In this document: positions 11,234 to 22,614 of the stretch, in pieces
How positions within the stretch are numbered: the first letter of the stretch is position 1
Layout: each line of letters begins with the position of its first letter
Assembly (NCBI GenBank): GCA_963691655.1
Contig: OY829329.1
Coordinates: 22,991,883-23,055,882 of the forward strand
Source: Toxonevra muliebris
Lineage: Eukaryota > Arthropoda > Insecta > Diptera > Pallopteridae
Direction: 5' to 3'
Length of the DNA stretch: 64,000 bases
Made by a program: the position numbers and the translations under genes
Notes under the pieces: generated by a model
The model's database searches: none
Told to the model about the DNA's origin: nothing
Seen by the model: only the letters and a program-made list of their open reading frames with translations

Positions 11234-11500
11234 GAAAAAAACGAGTTTCGTGCAGTCATAAAGATCCTGACAAAGCAAGGAAAATCTCCTCAAACCATTT
11301 TGGAAAAGATGTCTTCTATTTATGACGACTCTTGGACAGAAAAAACTATAGTTTACAGTGGCACAACCTATTCAAACAAGAGAGAAATTCGTTAGAAGAC
11401 GATTCCAGGCCAGGATGGTCCATTGACACGACCACTGCTGAAAAAATTTAAAAGTTAGTAGTGGAAGATGCCGATCTGAATAAGAATAAGTTAGAAGTAA
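11234..11500 (+). pseudogene. mariner-type transposase N-terminal fragment
   Basis: Plus-strand reading frames give EFRAVIKILTKQGKSPQTIL, then WHNLF and, after a frame change, SLEDDSRPGWSIDTTTAEKI. This is the paired helix-turn-helix plus linker (SLEDDPRPGR-type motif) of mariner transposases. The catalytic part is missing. The family differs from the element just to the left. Low-complexity TTAGAAGTAAG repeats follow to about 11535. Confidence 0.7.
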
Positions 11501-11539
11501 GTTTTAAGTTAGAAGTAAGTTAGAAGAAGAAGTTATAAC

Positions 11540-13430
11540 TAAATTTTCTAAACTCTTTTTTTGGAAGTAAATTCTTCACATAAACAATTTCGATTCGTAA
11601 GCTAAGTAGGTAGTAATGATTACCTAAAATGTTAATCTTATTTAAGCCTAAAAGTTTGGACCCACTGTAGTATTGATTTTGGAGACTAAGGCTGTTCTCA
11701 CACTGGAGGCAATGCATCTGCAATGCCAATCGCTCTCAAATAATCGCAACGATTTTAATAGACAATGGCGGATCGCAATTGCAGTGTCTCCAGTGACAGA
11801 CCAGCCTAAGTCCTTTCATAAATTTAAATCTAATCAAAGCGTCTGATAAACTTCAATTAGATATTTTACTTTTTCTTTTTCGCCAAAGAAATCCATAACA
11901 CATGATCATTACTATCATTAAACTTTGTACTCAAATTTTACGATATCTCAAACACAATGTCCAACTGTAATTTCGATAAAAACAAAAAATTGTAAAATAA
12001 ACGAGAAAGCCATAAAATTTTGTTTGCTGAGCTCTGCAATAATTTCACCAAAAAAATCACAAAATTTTTAAGCAAATAAAGGAGCTTCTACTGTAAATAA
12101 ATGCGCGAATACGATCATAAAATCACAAATTACCACAAATACATTCAAACATACACACACACACACAAACTCAAGGTGCAAAAATCTATAAACAGAAACT
12201 TATCACACGACAATAGAATTGTATTATTATTATTATTAATTTTTTATTATTATTTGCATGATAAAATCGCATGTGCTTTCCACTGTGGTAAGGTCTGGTG
12301 CTAAATATCAAAAGAGAAGAGAAAAGAGAACAGAAGTAGAAAAAGAAAAACAAAGCAGGAGAGAAGAAAAAGTAGATAAAACAGAAGAAAAACGAAAACT
12401 GAAAAGAGAAATAAATTAAAATTAAAAATAATACTAAACTTAAATTGAACCAGGCTGAGGAGAGGCAATTAGATGTCATTTATCAGTGAAAAGTCTAAAG
12501 TTTAGATAGCCTTCTGATTTATGAGTAGGTACCTACCTACCTACCTACTGGCGGCCATATGATGATGATAAGGTTACAATACGTGAATGCTCATACATAG
12601 TAAGTAAGTAGTAAGGTTCTAAATATGGTATACTAAGTGCATACTTATATTTGCTTATTGTATTTTATTGATTTAGTGTAAAAAAAAAAAAAAAAATTGC
12701 GATTTCAACAACATAATCAAGCTAAAGTAGTATCAAGTATAGAGCGTTCAAAAGAAGCCGCCTTTCAATAGCAATTGAACCATGCTTGCCAGCAATAACA
12801 ATAATCGTAGATTGTCCATAGTATCTACATGCTGAGTATTTGTTGTTATTAGATAGATATAAATATATAGTATTAGTTATAAGCTTATGGATTTATATTT
12901 GAAAAATGTTTACCAATGCACTTCAATGTTTTTGTTGTTGTTGTAATTTCAAACAATGAAAAAGTTATGGCATATTAGAAAGATACTTATCAATGTATTT
13001 CGAGATAAAAATTGGGGATACTTCAAGAAAACATCTATTTTAGATATCTTCCTTGTGAGTACTTCTAGTTTAGTTCGCTGAATTTCTATGGTAATCACAC
13101 GTTAGTACTATATTTTTAGAGTCAGGAAATGAATAAGTTCCAAAGTTTATAACTTCGAAAACAGTATCTCATTGGCAGTGATATCTGTAAAACTTAAGGA
13201 GATGAGGAAGTAACGAAATCAGTTTAAAATTTTTCATGTCTCTACAACTTAAAATTCTAGGCTCATTTTTCTACAAGAACGAGATAGATCTCATCAGCGT
13301 TTTTGCAGAAAGAAGTGATTTAAACGGTTGAACATTTATCATACCTCCGATAAGATTTACAGCAATATCAACTTTTAATTCTTGATGTGATGGATCAAAA
13401 AATCTAAAAACTTGTGTTTTTTGCTTAAAT
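11540..13430. other. AT-rich non-coding stretch with microsatellites
   Basis: No gene was recognised. It contains a purine-rich tract (12305-12420) and a CCTA/GGTA tract (12526-12549). Short ORFs here come from low-complexity sequence. Confidence 0.55.
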
Positions 13431-13439
13431 CGCTTCTAT

Positions 13440-13660
13440 AACGTCACAGTCAATCGAAAGTTACAGATGTAGAAATTGGCAGGCGCTGTCACAGCAGTCA
13501 TGCGTATTTGAATTTGCAACCACGTTTTTCTTGAAACTATATTTTTCGAAATGGCTGCCACAATATCTGAAAAACTAATGAACTCATTGCGCTCAAATTT
13601 GCATGGTATCTTCAGTACATTTACAGTTCTAGCCCGAACCAGAATCATTGATAGTACTAA
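13440..13660. repeat. dispersed repeat, related to 42516-42740
   Basis: Both copies share CAGTC.A..GAAAGTTACAGATG, AGCAGTCATGC.TATTTGAA, TTTTTCGAAATGGCTGCCA, AAAACTAATGAACTCATTGCGC and TATCTTCA. The family is unclassified, the orientation is the same, and there is no ORF in common. Confidence 0.7.
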
Positions 13661-13666
13661 GTTAGT

Positions 13667-13716
13667 AAAATGCAAGGCTATTTTTGGCAAAACATGGGGT
13701 CTATCATCTTATAAAG
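13667..13716 (+). pseudogene. LINE fragment (5' side), split from 15429-16240
   Basis: TATTTTTGGCAAAACATGGGG...CTTATAAAGTC matches the complement of 49310-49370 in the LINE at 48038-49470. The match resumes at 15429 with TGGCTTTATAAGGCTATGAT. The intervening 1.7 kb is therefore a later insertion. Confidence 0.8.
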
Positions 13717-15428
13717 TCTAATCTTTATATATAAAATCGTAGAGTTTTGTGTGTATGTAAGCGTGTGCAACTTCTGAACTACTTGGCCGATTGAAGTCAT
13801 ATTTCCAGAATATATTTTCTTGGGCGGGAGGATGAAACATAGCTATTCATAATGGCTTTTAGGAAAGTGGGCGTGGCACCTCCCACACAATCCTAATAGT
13901 TTTTTGGGTATATCTCAAGAACCATTTATAGCACAGTACAGAAATTTGGTACAATATTGAGAATTGACCATGCCATGCCATGCTACAACAAAAATATGGG
14001 TGGGATTGACAAAGGGGGTGTGGCACCTGCCATATAACCTGAATTCCCATTATGAGATATCTTAGGAGGCATTTATGGTACGATACTAAAATTTAAATTC
14101 TTTCAGTTTGTTGGATTCGTGGGTGTGGCACCATGCTTCGCTTTTATTTTCTACTACTACTTCTACTACTATTTTCTACTACTTTTAAACTTCTTTTTTT
14201 CTACAAACTTTTCTTATTTTCTACTACTTTTTCAACCAATATTTTCTACTACTACTATTTTTTTAGTACTTTTTTCTACTACTTTTTAGTACTTTTTTCC
14301 TACTACTTTTTTAATACATTTTTTCTAAATTTTTTTTATTTTGTACCACTACTTTCTACTATTTTTTTTACTACTATTTTTTACTACTTCTTCACAATTT
14401 TTTCTACTACTATTTTTTATTATTATTTCTACCACTCTTTCTACTCCATTTTTACTATTTTTGTACTACTATGTTTAACTATTTTTCTAGTACTTTTTTA
14501 CAACAATTTTTAATATTATTTTCTATTCTTCTTCCTACTATCTTTTCTACTACTATTTTCTTCAACTTTTTTTCTGCTATTTTCTACTACTTTTTCCATT
14601 CCTTTTTCTACAATTATTTCCACAACTTTGTGAAATATCCTAAGACCCTGATCCGCTGTCTTAAAATCCGTTAGGTGGCGCTATAACAAAAGCTTTATTT
14701 ATAATAAATATCAAATTGGTTCAAATTTTTAAATAATTTTTGGGATATAATTTATAATTAAAATTTTTATTTTTTTTAAATTTTTATTTGATGTGAATAT
14801 AGAGCCTCTTGAAACATTGTTTCTATAATTCAACTGAAATCTAATAAAATTGTGCAACAAAAAAAAAAAAACACTTAAAACGTGTTCCTTTTTACTACAG
14901 ATATGCTGGAATTTCTATCTAACTGCTGAATGATCCCTTTAGCCTCAACTGGGTTAATAATTTTGCTCAAACTTTGTTTTTGTCGAAGGTCACTCACTGA
15001 TGCTCCTAACGGTCTTTTGCTTTTGTAAATATCCACTATGTTTTTGCTATCAGACTTGAATTGTTTTCGTACACGTCGTTGAGTTCACATCGGTTATAAT
15101 ACAATAAAAATGTTTCATTTTCTGGTCGTCCAGACGCAATGTAAACTTTCATTTCTGAAATTTAATTAACACAATATTGATTTGAGATTTTCATTTATAA
15201 TGATTCTCTGTTTTTAATGTACAGTTCTGCAAGTTAAATACTTTTGAAAATGTCAATTGTGTCAATAATGAGACACATTTTGAAATCTAGAATTTTTTTT
15301 TTCCAAATTCAATGAAAGCCTGAATTGTCATTACGAATGTTCAATTTTAAATATCAAGTACTTCATTCTTTTTTAATTTTCGAGCTTTTTCGCAGAAAAG
15401 GCAGAACAACGTTTGCTGGGTCAGCTAG
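13717..15428 (+). mobile_element. Helitron-like element nested in a LINE
   Basis: It starts with TC (TCTAATCTTTATATATAAAA) and ends GGGTCAGCTAG, matching the TC...CTAG rule of Helitrons. The inserted sequence has no terminal inverted repeats or target-site duplication. Internal segments such as GGGCGTGGCACCTCCCACA recur twice more (near 14020 and 14120). No Rep/helicase gene is present, so it would be non-autonomous. A simple-sequence expansion occupies 14133-14630. Exact ends are uncertain by a few bases, because about five host bases are missing at the junction. Confidence 0.6.
14133..14630. repeat. (TTTTCTACTACT)-type low-complexity array
   Basis: About 500 bp of degenerate TTTTCTACTACTTTT units. 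The 126-codon ORF over it encodes only Phe/Leu/Tyr/Thr-rich sequence and is not a gene. Confidence 0.85.
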
Positions 15429-16240
15429 TGGCTTTATAAGGCTATGATTACACTCGTCATCATCTATGCATCCATTGTCTGGTAGCAGATTTAATGTTGA
15501 CAGCGTTAGGAAAGCTCTTGTCAGACTTCAGAGGAATGTGTACGGGAGCTTTTCCGACAACACCTGGTCCATCCTGGGATGCATTACTCAACTTACCCCC
15601 CTTGATATTTTTGCTAAAGGAGAGGGTGTCAAAGCTATCTATAAAGACTTAAAACCAATGGCTATTGGAATGACACTTGCGACATTGCTGAAGTTACTGA
15701 TTTGGACCTAACAGTTCTATCAATGTCATCCGATACAATGCCAACAATTCCAGTTTTAAAACAGCTTTACGCAATATAAATTATAAAAGCCCAAACTTGG
15801 TTTTTGACGGGACCTGGGCCGGGAATTGATTGTAAGCGCATTTTCACTGACGGCTCCAAAACAGAATTCGGTTCGGGTTCTGAAGTCTTCATTGAAAATG
15901 ATGGAATGCACCTTCACTTCTCTCTTGGGTTGTATGCTTCTGTTTTTCAAGCAGAAATTTTTGCAATTATCAAGGCAATGGACTATGTCATAGATAGCGG
16001 TCTGAGAAAAAGGAGAATTTGTGTGTTTAGTGATCTTTACTTAATCCTGTACATCTAAACTGGTTCTGCATGTTGTTTCTGGATACTCAGGAATCTCAGA
16101 AAATTAATCTGCTGACCTCTGGCCGCTTCTCTTGAACCTAACTTTTGAATATGATTGACTTGGGTGCTAGTGCCTTCCTGCAGTTCGAAGGAAGATTGTA
16201 AAGAGACGACAGCTTTCACTCCAAATATCTGAAGACAGAA
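15429..16240 (+). pseudogene. LINE remnant: RT tail, RNase H
   Basis: This continues the fragment at 13667-13716. Plus-strand frames give NVDSVRKALVRLQRN (RT C-terminal tail), then an RNase H start RIFTDGSKTEFGSGSEVF (catalytic Asp near 15850), SVFQAEIFAIIKAMDYV (Glu near 15955) and VFSD (Asp near 16033). After a deletion a degraded VSGYSGIS.N.SAD segment follows. It is the same family as 48038-49470, with stops and deletions throughout. RNase H after RT indicates an I/LOA/R1-group non-LTR retrotransposon. Confidence 0.85.
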
Positions 16241-18890
16241 TTCGCATATTGTGCGTGGCACCTCTCATACAACGTTAGTTGGTAAAATGTGTTTCCTTGG
16301 GCCTCATCTATGATATAATAGTGACATTTTCTACGTAAGGAAATCGGTCGACAAGATATGTACAATAATTTCTATATTTTTGTTAATAGTGAAGGCGATT
16401 TCATTTCGAAAAGTGAACAGTATCTCGATGTAAAAGATTCGATTTTAAATAAATGCAACCCATTCCAACAAAGTACGTGAACACTAGCTATAGAATAGTG
16501 CACATTTCGATACGCCGGACCGCTTAATTTTATGAGATTCGATGAAAAAATTGAGTGAGCCAAAAAATGGGGGAGTTTGAGGTAAATGGTCGAGGTCAAA
16601 GCTTAAAAAAATACGTAGAAAATCTACAAACTGCCCAACAACAGCTTAGGCGACGCCCCTAGAGCGTTAAAATGTAAGACCGACCTCCAATAATTTTTAC
16701 TCTTTAGTATTTTTTTTTTGGGCATACTTACCCTCTATCTCTTATTGTTAAACAGGTTCTCATGCAAAATTGATGTTTTTATGAAATGTTCTCCTACAGA
16801 TCTAATGGTGCCTTTAGAGGGTTAACCGATCCTCCTTAATTTCCTTTCTCTTACTACCTACTACAATCCTTAAGGAAGCCTTCATACAAAATTAAAGTAA
16901 CAATGAAAATTAACTATTACTACAAGAACTAGAACTCATTCCTTTCTAGTGCACTGTGCGACAAAATTCAACTTTTTGCCTTAGACTTTGGGTTTGACTT
17001 TCCCGTTTGAGGTATTTTTGAAGTTTGGGTTTATTTTTATTAAAACCTATATTTCTAGAACTTTTTAACCTTCTATCAACCTTCGTGATGGGTCAAAAAG
17101 TAAATTCGTTCGAAAAAGGCAAAAAATACACAGAAGGAGCTAATTGGTTAAGATATTTGAAGCAAATATTCTAAATTGCTGAACACACAAAGAAGCTCAA
17201 ATGCAAAACTAACGCAGTTGTCTTATGGTTTATTAGAAATGAATAAATTTTATTTAGTTTTCGCGAACTGCCCAGGTTTTTGGTTCGGTAGAAATGGCGT
17301 ACGTGATAAAATCATAATAAACTTTCGTAATTCAAATAAATGAATTGGCAGATCTTTGCCACTAATTTCTGTAATCCAATTTAGACTATTGCAGCGTGCC
17401 GAATCTCCGGTGCTCCCAATCCAAGCTTACATGCGAAGCCCGTTTAATTCCTTTTTGGTAAAACGAAAATGTTTCGGAACAAAAACATTTTTGGACAGTA
17501 CCTATATGCCCTTTCTCATCTATCGAGCATGACCAATAGCTCATGATGGATTGAGATGTTAATTGGAGATGTCTTTGCTAAAGAAGAAAATAACGATATC
17601 CAAGAATTATTTGTAGTCTGACTTCAGATCTGAGGCAAATCTAATCTTTATTTTAACCTATTTATACTATTTCCTTGCATACTATTTTGCTGAAAACTAC
17701 GAAATACTTCATTCTTAGCTGTGGGAACCTAGTTAGTTTTGTATGGCAGCCCACTTAAAAGGAGGGTAAGTGAGTTCGGGAAAAATGTTGAAGGAGAAGA
17801 ATTAATGGTGATTGACCCTAAATTTTAGCCCGCTAGCGGCTCATTTAGAACAGTGGCTGCCTATTTCAAAGACACGTCAATTTTATATAGGAGTCTGTGG
17901 AGTATGTTCAGGAAAAATATTGGTTGGCCTTAAATTTCAACCTTCTAGAAGCGGCCTCTATGTTTTATTAATTTATGTTCGGAAATTTTATCTTGAAGAC
18001 CGAAAGTTTCGACATTTGTCCCACTGTGTGCTTCAGGGACACGCGCCTGTCATTTATTTTCATTATTTGATCGCTCCTGAAAATCAAATAGTTTTTTTTG
18101 CAGTAAAACATGCTCTGTGTATTCTCAAATCTATTTAAGATTTTATTTTATACTCAATCTAATCTATAAAATCTTAAAGAATTTTAATGATTTCTTGGAA
18201 ATTCTTTGGCTTAACTTTATTAACTTTTTGTTTTTATAACTTGTGCGACTTATCTGTTAGAAAATTATTATTATATCACTTTCATATTATCCGAGGAAGT
18301 TATGTGTTTTATAATCTTTTATATTTCTACGTTTTTATTGATTGCATTTCGAGCTTCACAAATTCTACATATTTCGATATCTGTACACAAATTGCCCATA
18401 ATCCCCCGAAATATAAGAAACAATTAGAAAAAATGTAATAGTTGAATGCATAATGCATATGAAATGTTAATCAGTAAAATAATTAACAAGTAATTAACTT
18501 ATATTTGATAAAAATGTTTATATTCTTGTAAAATTAAATAAAAATATTAACACGCGACAATAAAATTGTATTTAGAGTTTAATAAAACATTGTTAAAATT
18601 GGAGTAAAAGTCTAAGAGAATGGAGCCTTGGGAAGTTCCGCTCATTAGGCCAAGTCGACCTCAACCTGAAAACTTTTATCGCGATTTTCTCAAAACTCTA
18701 TTTTTAGAGTCGGTGGAAATGATTTCTCAAAAAAAAAAAAAAAAATGAACTTATTTGGTTAAAATTTTGCATATTTTTTCTAGACTAGTGCTTGAACGAC
18801 GTTTTTTTTTACCACAACTAACTTTACAATACGTGGTGCAAATTATACTAAAAATTGGATCAGTGGCGGCGGGGGCTGATGTCAAAAATT
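16241..18890. other. AT-rich sequence without recognised genes
   Basis: At 16250 GTGCGTGGCACCTCTCATACAA resembles an internal segment of the Helitron-like element, so a second fragment is possible. ORFs at 17812-18138 and 18187-18438 (108 and 83 codons) have no domain I recognise and no codon pattern that sets them apart. Confidence 0.45.
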
Positions 18891-18899
18891 AAAAGATAA

Positions 18900-19630
18900 C
18901 TGGAACAAAAGTGAGACCAAAATTCAAACCAAAATCGGATAGAAATTTCGGCAGAAATTTCGACCGAATTTCAAACTAAAATTCAAATACTTTCTTCAGA
19001 TCGAAGTTAAAACTAAGAAAATAATCAAATTCTGATCGAAAATCTAGATCAAAATCTTGATTATGACTTTTCTGATGGATTTATATTGTTAAATTTTTTA
19101 TTTTGAGGAAACAGTTTGAAGAAAATTTTAGTTTCCTTTGATAAAACAATTTGATACATCTCTAAAAACCCGAAAAAAAATTAAAGTAAAGTTCAGAATC
19201 ACGAATCGGACCAAAATTCAAACAAAAATCGGCCAAAATGAGATCAAATGCAGGTCAAAACTCAGACTAAATAAAAACCCAAAATTCAGACCTAATCAAA
19301 ACCAACAGTTTTAAAATTCATTAAAAAATTCCAAAAAAAATTTAGACCACAACTCAGACCAATAGTTAGAAAAAACTTTAGGCCGAAAGGACACCAAACA
19401 CTGAACGAAAGTAACCCAAAATTCAGACCAAAAACTGAATATCTGATAAATATTTACATCAAAAAATTTTAATTTAAATTAAACAAAAACTAGACCGAAA
19501 TTCTAGACGAATTCAGACCAATTTTTAAAACAAAATTGAGACCAAAATAGTATCAAAATCAATCCAATTCAGACGAAAATATTAACCACAACTGAAACTA
19601 AGAGTAGGATTAAAACTGAGGAAAAATCTA
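18900..19630. repeat. degenerate 12-bp array, reverse orientation
   Basis: Repeated ACCAAAATTCAGACC-like units, the complement of the array at the window's left end. No coding potential. Confidence 0.7.
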
Positions 19631-19639
19631 AATATTTTG

Positions 19640-20955
19640 GATTTCTCAAAAATTACTGTTTACTAAAAGATTGTTGGGTTCAAAATTTTGAAATGAAAAT
19701 TTTACAAAATGTTTATCTTTGATAAGTTGAAAAGTTCGAATAAAATATTTCTTTTATTATATTAGAAAAAAGTTAGAGAAAATATTTTTTTTTTTTTAGT
19801 CCTCGAAACTCATGTAACCACTTAATACGAAAAATGAATACAACAGCTGGGAAGGAAATTGGCTAATACAGGCTCGACTTTTGGTTCATATCTTCTCAAA
19901 GCGTCTCTCTGACCTTGTATAAACTCTTTTTAAGGACTTTAAAGGAGTGTCTACGACAACTAGATGAAGAGGGTAGTTAGTTTTGTTATAAAAAGAATTA
20001 AAATATCAAAAGCCTATGTTAGTGCGAGACTTTAACACGCTAAATTTCCTATTAACAGAAAGGGTATCCCTCGCGGCAAGGCCGTATGTAGGGCGGAGGT
20101 ATTGGTATTAAATAAACTTGAAATCTTAGTTACACTATGCGACCTGATTCGATTTGTTTTTGATTTACAGTTTCGGGTTTAGGGCTTATTTGGAAGGGCA
20201 TGATTCAGCCTATAATTTCTGGATTTCGAAGTTTCTAGCACGCCAGTGTTCAGCTCTCCAATTTTTAAAAATGGTAAAAAATTCTATTTTAGGGTTTTAA
20301 ATCCCATTTTTTCTAAAACGTGACGTGATGGGAAATTTTTGACCTCAGATTCATGTTCAGTATAAAAAATTCATTCACAAGCACTAGGAACCATTTTATT
20401 CCCAAAGCCCATGTAGGGCAGTAGTAGTGGATCAGCTCCAAAGTTTTAGGAAACAATCTAAAAATGTAATTAATTCTTTAACCAATTATTGCTCAGAGCA
20501 CCCCGACTCGGAAGACCTCTTTCATTGCAGTAACTGCACGAATTTCGGGAATATAAGCCAACCTCATCCGGATTCCTTATCATGGCCCGAATTCCCACTG
20601 ATAATCATTTGAAAAAAATGAACCTCTGACTATTTTAAGTATTTTTGGTAATTTTTTTGAGGTCGGGCTCATCTTCAGTAATGGCAAGTCATTGTCAATT
20701 TTCTTCCAATGAAAACCCCCCCGAAAAAAAATCCTGTCTACGGCCCTGCCTCGCGGGGTCACCATTAGGTATTTTTTCGAACGTTGACTTCGCTTGTGTT
20801 GTTTTGTTAGATATTCTCGGTATTTCGTAGAGTTGTCGTAATGTTAACTACCCTTTTTAGAAAGCCATCTTTTTATTGTGCGATGTGTGAGACAGTGTTT
20901 TTTTTTTGCCGTTGGGGGGTGGCGATTTCGGTTTACTCTTCAAAAAGCGGAAAGT
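19640..20955. other. non-coding stretch
   Basis: No gene or mobile element was recognised. ORFs of 61 codons at 20427-20830 overlap on both strands and lack features. Confidence 0.5.
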
Positions 20956-20959
20956 AGAT

Positions 20960-21800
20960 AAATATATCTTTGGCATCCTCTGTTTTCCTGGTAGTCTGGG
21001 TAGTATGAGTCTTTAGTCCGCTTAGCCGCTGCGCTGTGTAGTAATTTACTTCCCCATGTTTGCGATTGATCAAAATTTGTATATTCGGTATAGGGGCAAA
21101 AGTCCATCTCTCTTTATCAGACGCTGTCAGCTGTGGATACTGCAGTTTCTTTCATCTGCCTTACAAAAGTAAGTGCCTTCTTGCGTTAAAATGTCGGTGG
21201 TTTTCATCATCGCTATCAGGTTGATCGCTAGCGAACGTAGAGATTGCGGAAGAAGGATGAAGCTTAATTTGTTCGTCTCTTTAAACTTTTTTGATTCATG
21301 AACAACTATCAAAAAGATTTATCTTAAAGGGAAGGGTTTTATGTCCACCCCTCGCCCCATCCACACTCCCCCCACATTTCCTCTTTGAATCCACTAGTAG
21401 AACCGATAGTCTCGTCCGATATCGTACAGAGTATGCTGACCATTCTCAGCCTGTAAGTTGCTTGAATACCCACGATTTACGATGACTTCTGCGTCGCGTT
21501 TATCCAAATCGGGACTGCGTATAGTACAATTAAGCATGTGACCTTCCCAATGGCTTTATCTGCTGAAATGTACCCATCTATGTTTGCCATTATTCGGGAC
21601 AGCACGTTATTGACCCTAACTACCATTTTATCGCCATGAGGTGGACCTTTAAAGACATCCTGATATCGATGAATTTTTCAAGGTACCGTAAGTTAAGATG
21701 AGACTTAATGCCGTTGTTACCCAACTAGAATGTGAAGACTTCGCGTGTTGCTTACGAACTCAGGAGAACCGTTTCTGTTTTTTGAGTTTCCAGTTCTAGG
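20960..21800 (-). pseudogene. R1-like LINE remnant (RT tail and C-terminus)
   Basis: On the minus strand, frames near 21690 give LRYLEKFIDIRMSLKVHL. After frame changes they give VLSRIMANIDGY and CLIVLYAVPIWINATQ, which correspond to the conserved end of R1-group reverse transcriptases (RYLGV.ID..L.F..H, then RIMPN.GG and LYAAPVW). Further on, near 21090, IPNIQILINRKHGEVNYY matches the region just before the C-terminal zinc motif (the HGEV.FYLTQ type). Many stops and frameshifts show an old dead copy. The zinc-binding cysteines were not found. Confidence 0.65.
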
Positions 21801-21828
21801 TTACTATTTCACAAGCATCCAGCATGTC

Positions 21829-22349
21829 TAATGCTCGTATCTTTTTTCGGACCAAAAACTGTATATTTCTACCAAAAACTTTTAAAAAACTAAATCGATT
21901 CGAAAAAATACTGTATATTTCGCGGTATTTTTTTCAATAAAAATTAACAAGGAAAGCAATTTATCGATCATCTAAATCGTCTTCGTTCTCCATTTTTATA
22001 TCTCCTTCTGTAGTTGTATTGAATTTGTGCTTGGAAGAAATTTGACGAAGCGATTCCGGCTTTGCTATGAAGTATTTATAGAAATCAACGCATGGATATT
22101 TCAAGTTACATTTGACGACAAGAATCGCCATCAATGTTTCCACTTCTTTCAAAAGTAAACTCGCAACGAATAGCCATTGTTCTCTCAGACGTTTTGCATT
22201 GCGATTGATAAATTTGAATTTCCTAGCGTTCAAAAATTGTATATTTTTTCTTAGTATAAACGCGGTATTTTGGTAAAAAAGGCGGTATGCGGTTTTGGAG
22301 TTAAAAAAACGGTATACTACCGGGAAAAACTGTATAGAAACGAGCGTTA
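21829..22349. mobile_element. hAT-like element with 8-bp target-site duplication
   Basis: This 521-bp element has ends TAATGCTCGTATC and (complement) TAACGCTCGTTTC. It is flanked by AGCATGTC (21821-21828) and AGCATATC (22350-22357), a 7-of-8 duplication, and 8 bp is the hAT signature. Subterminal AAAACTGTATATTTC / GTATATTTTTTC motifs and GCGGTAT repeats sit inside each end. A 90-codon minus-strand ORF (22233-21961) occupies the centre. I do not recognise it as a transposase domain. Confidence 0.6.
21961..22233 (-). CDS. hypothetical 90-residue ORF inside the hAT-like element
   Basis: ATG at 22233, stop at 21961. The product is basic in the first third (MNARKFKFINRNAKRLREQW), has an aliphatic stretch near residues 24-42, and ends acidic (MENEDDLDDR). 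I cannot assign a family. Its position in the middle of a short hAT-like element suggests either the leftover C-terminus of a transposase or captured sequence. An expressed host gene is unlikely. There is no evidence of splicing. Confidence 0.25.
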   Translation of the reverse strand: MNARKFKFINRNAKRLREQWLFVASLLLKEVETLMAILVVKCNLKYPCVDFYKYFIAKPESLRQISSKHKFNTTTEGDIKMENEDDLDDR

Positions 22350-22439
22350 AGCATATCTTAAATGTTTCGCGGCTACCACCAACGTGATTCTTTTCGAGTA
22401 GCCGACCACAGTAGTATCCATAGGAAGGTCAATGTTTGC

Positions 22440-22610
22440 AGGATATTAAAAAATAGATAGACTAATATCCAGACTAAAAATTAGTCCAAGAATCTGATCA
22501 AAATTTGGACGAAAATGCGGAACAAAATTCAGCCCAGAAACAGACAAAAATTCAATACGAAACCTGGACAAAATTTTTACTTAAAATAAGATTAAAAAAC
22601 GGACGAACGA
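22440..22610. repeat. short block of the 12-bp array, reverse orientation
   Basis: GACTAAAAATTAGTCC...ATCAAAATTTGGACGAAAATGCGG...ACAAAATTCAGCCCAG units belong to the same degenerate family as 18900-19630. Confidence 0.5.
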
Positions 22611-22614
22611 GTCG

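Noticed and set aside
14133..14674. Overlapping 126- and 67-codon Phe/Leu/Tyr-rich ORFs
   Set aside because: They are produced by the TTTTCTACTACT array and look like membrane protein only because of composition.
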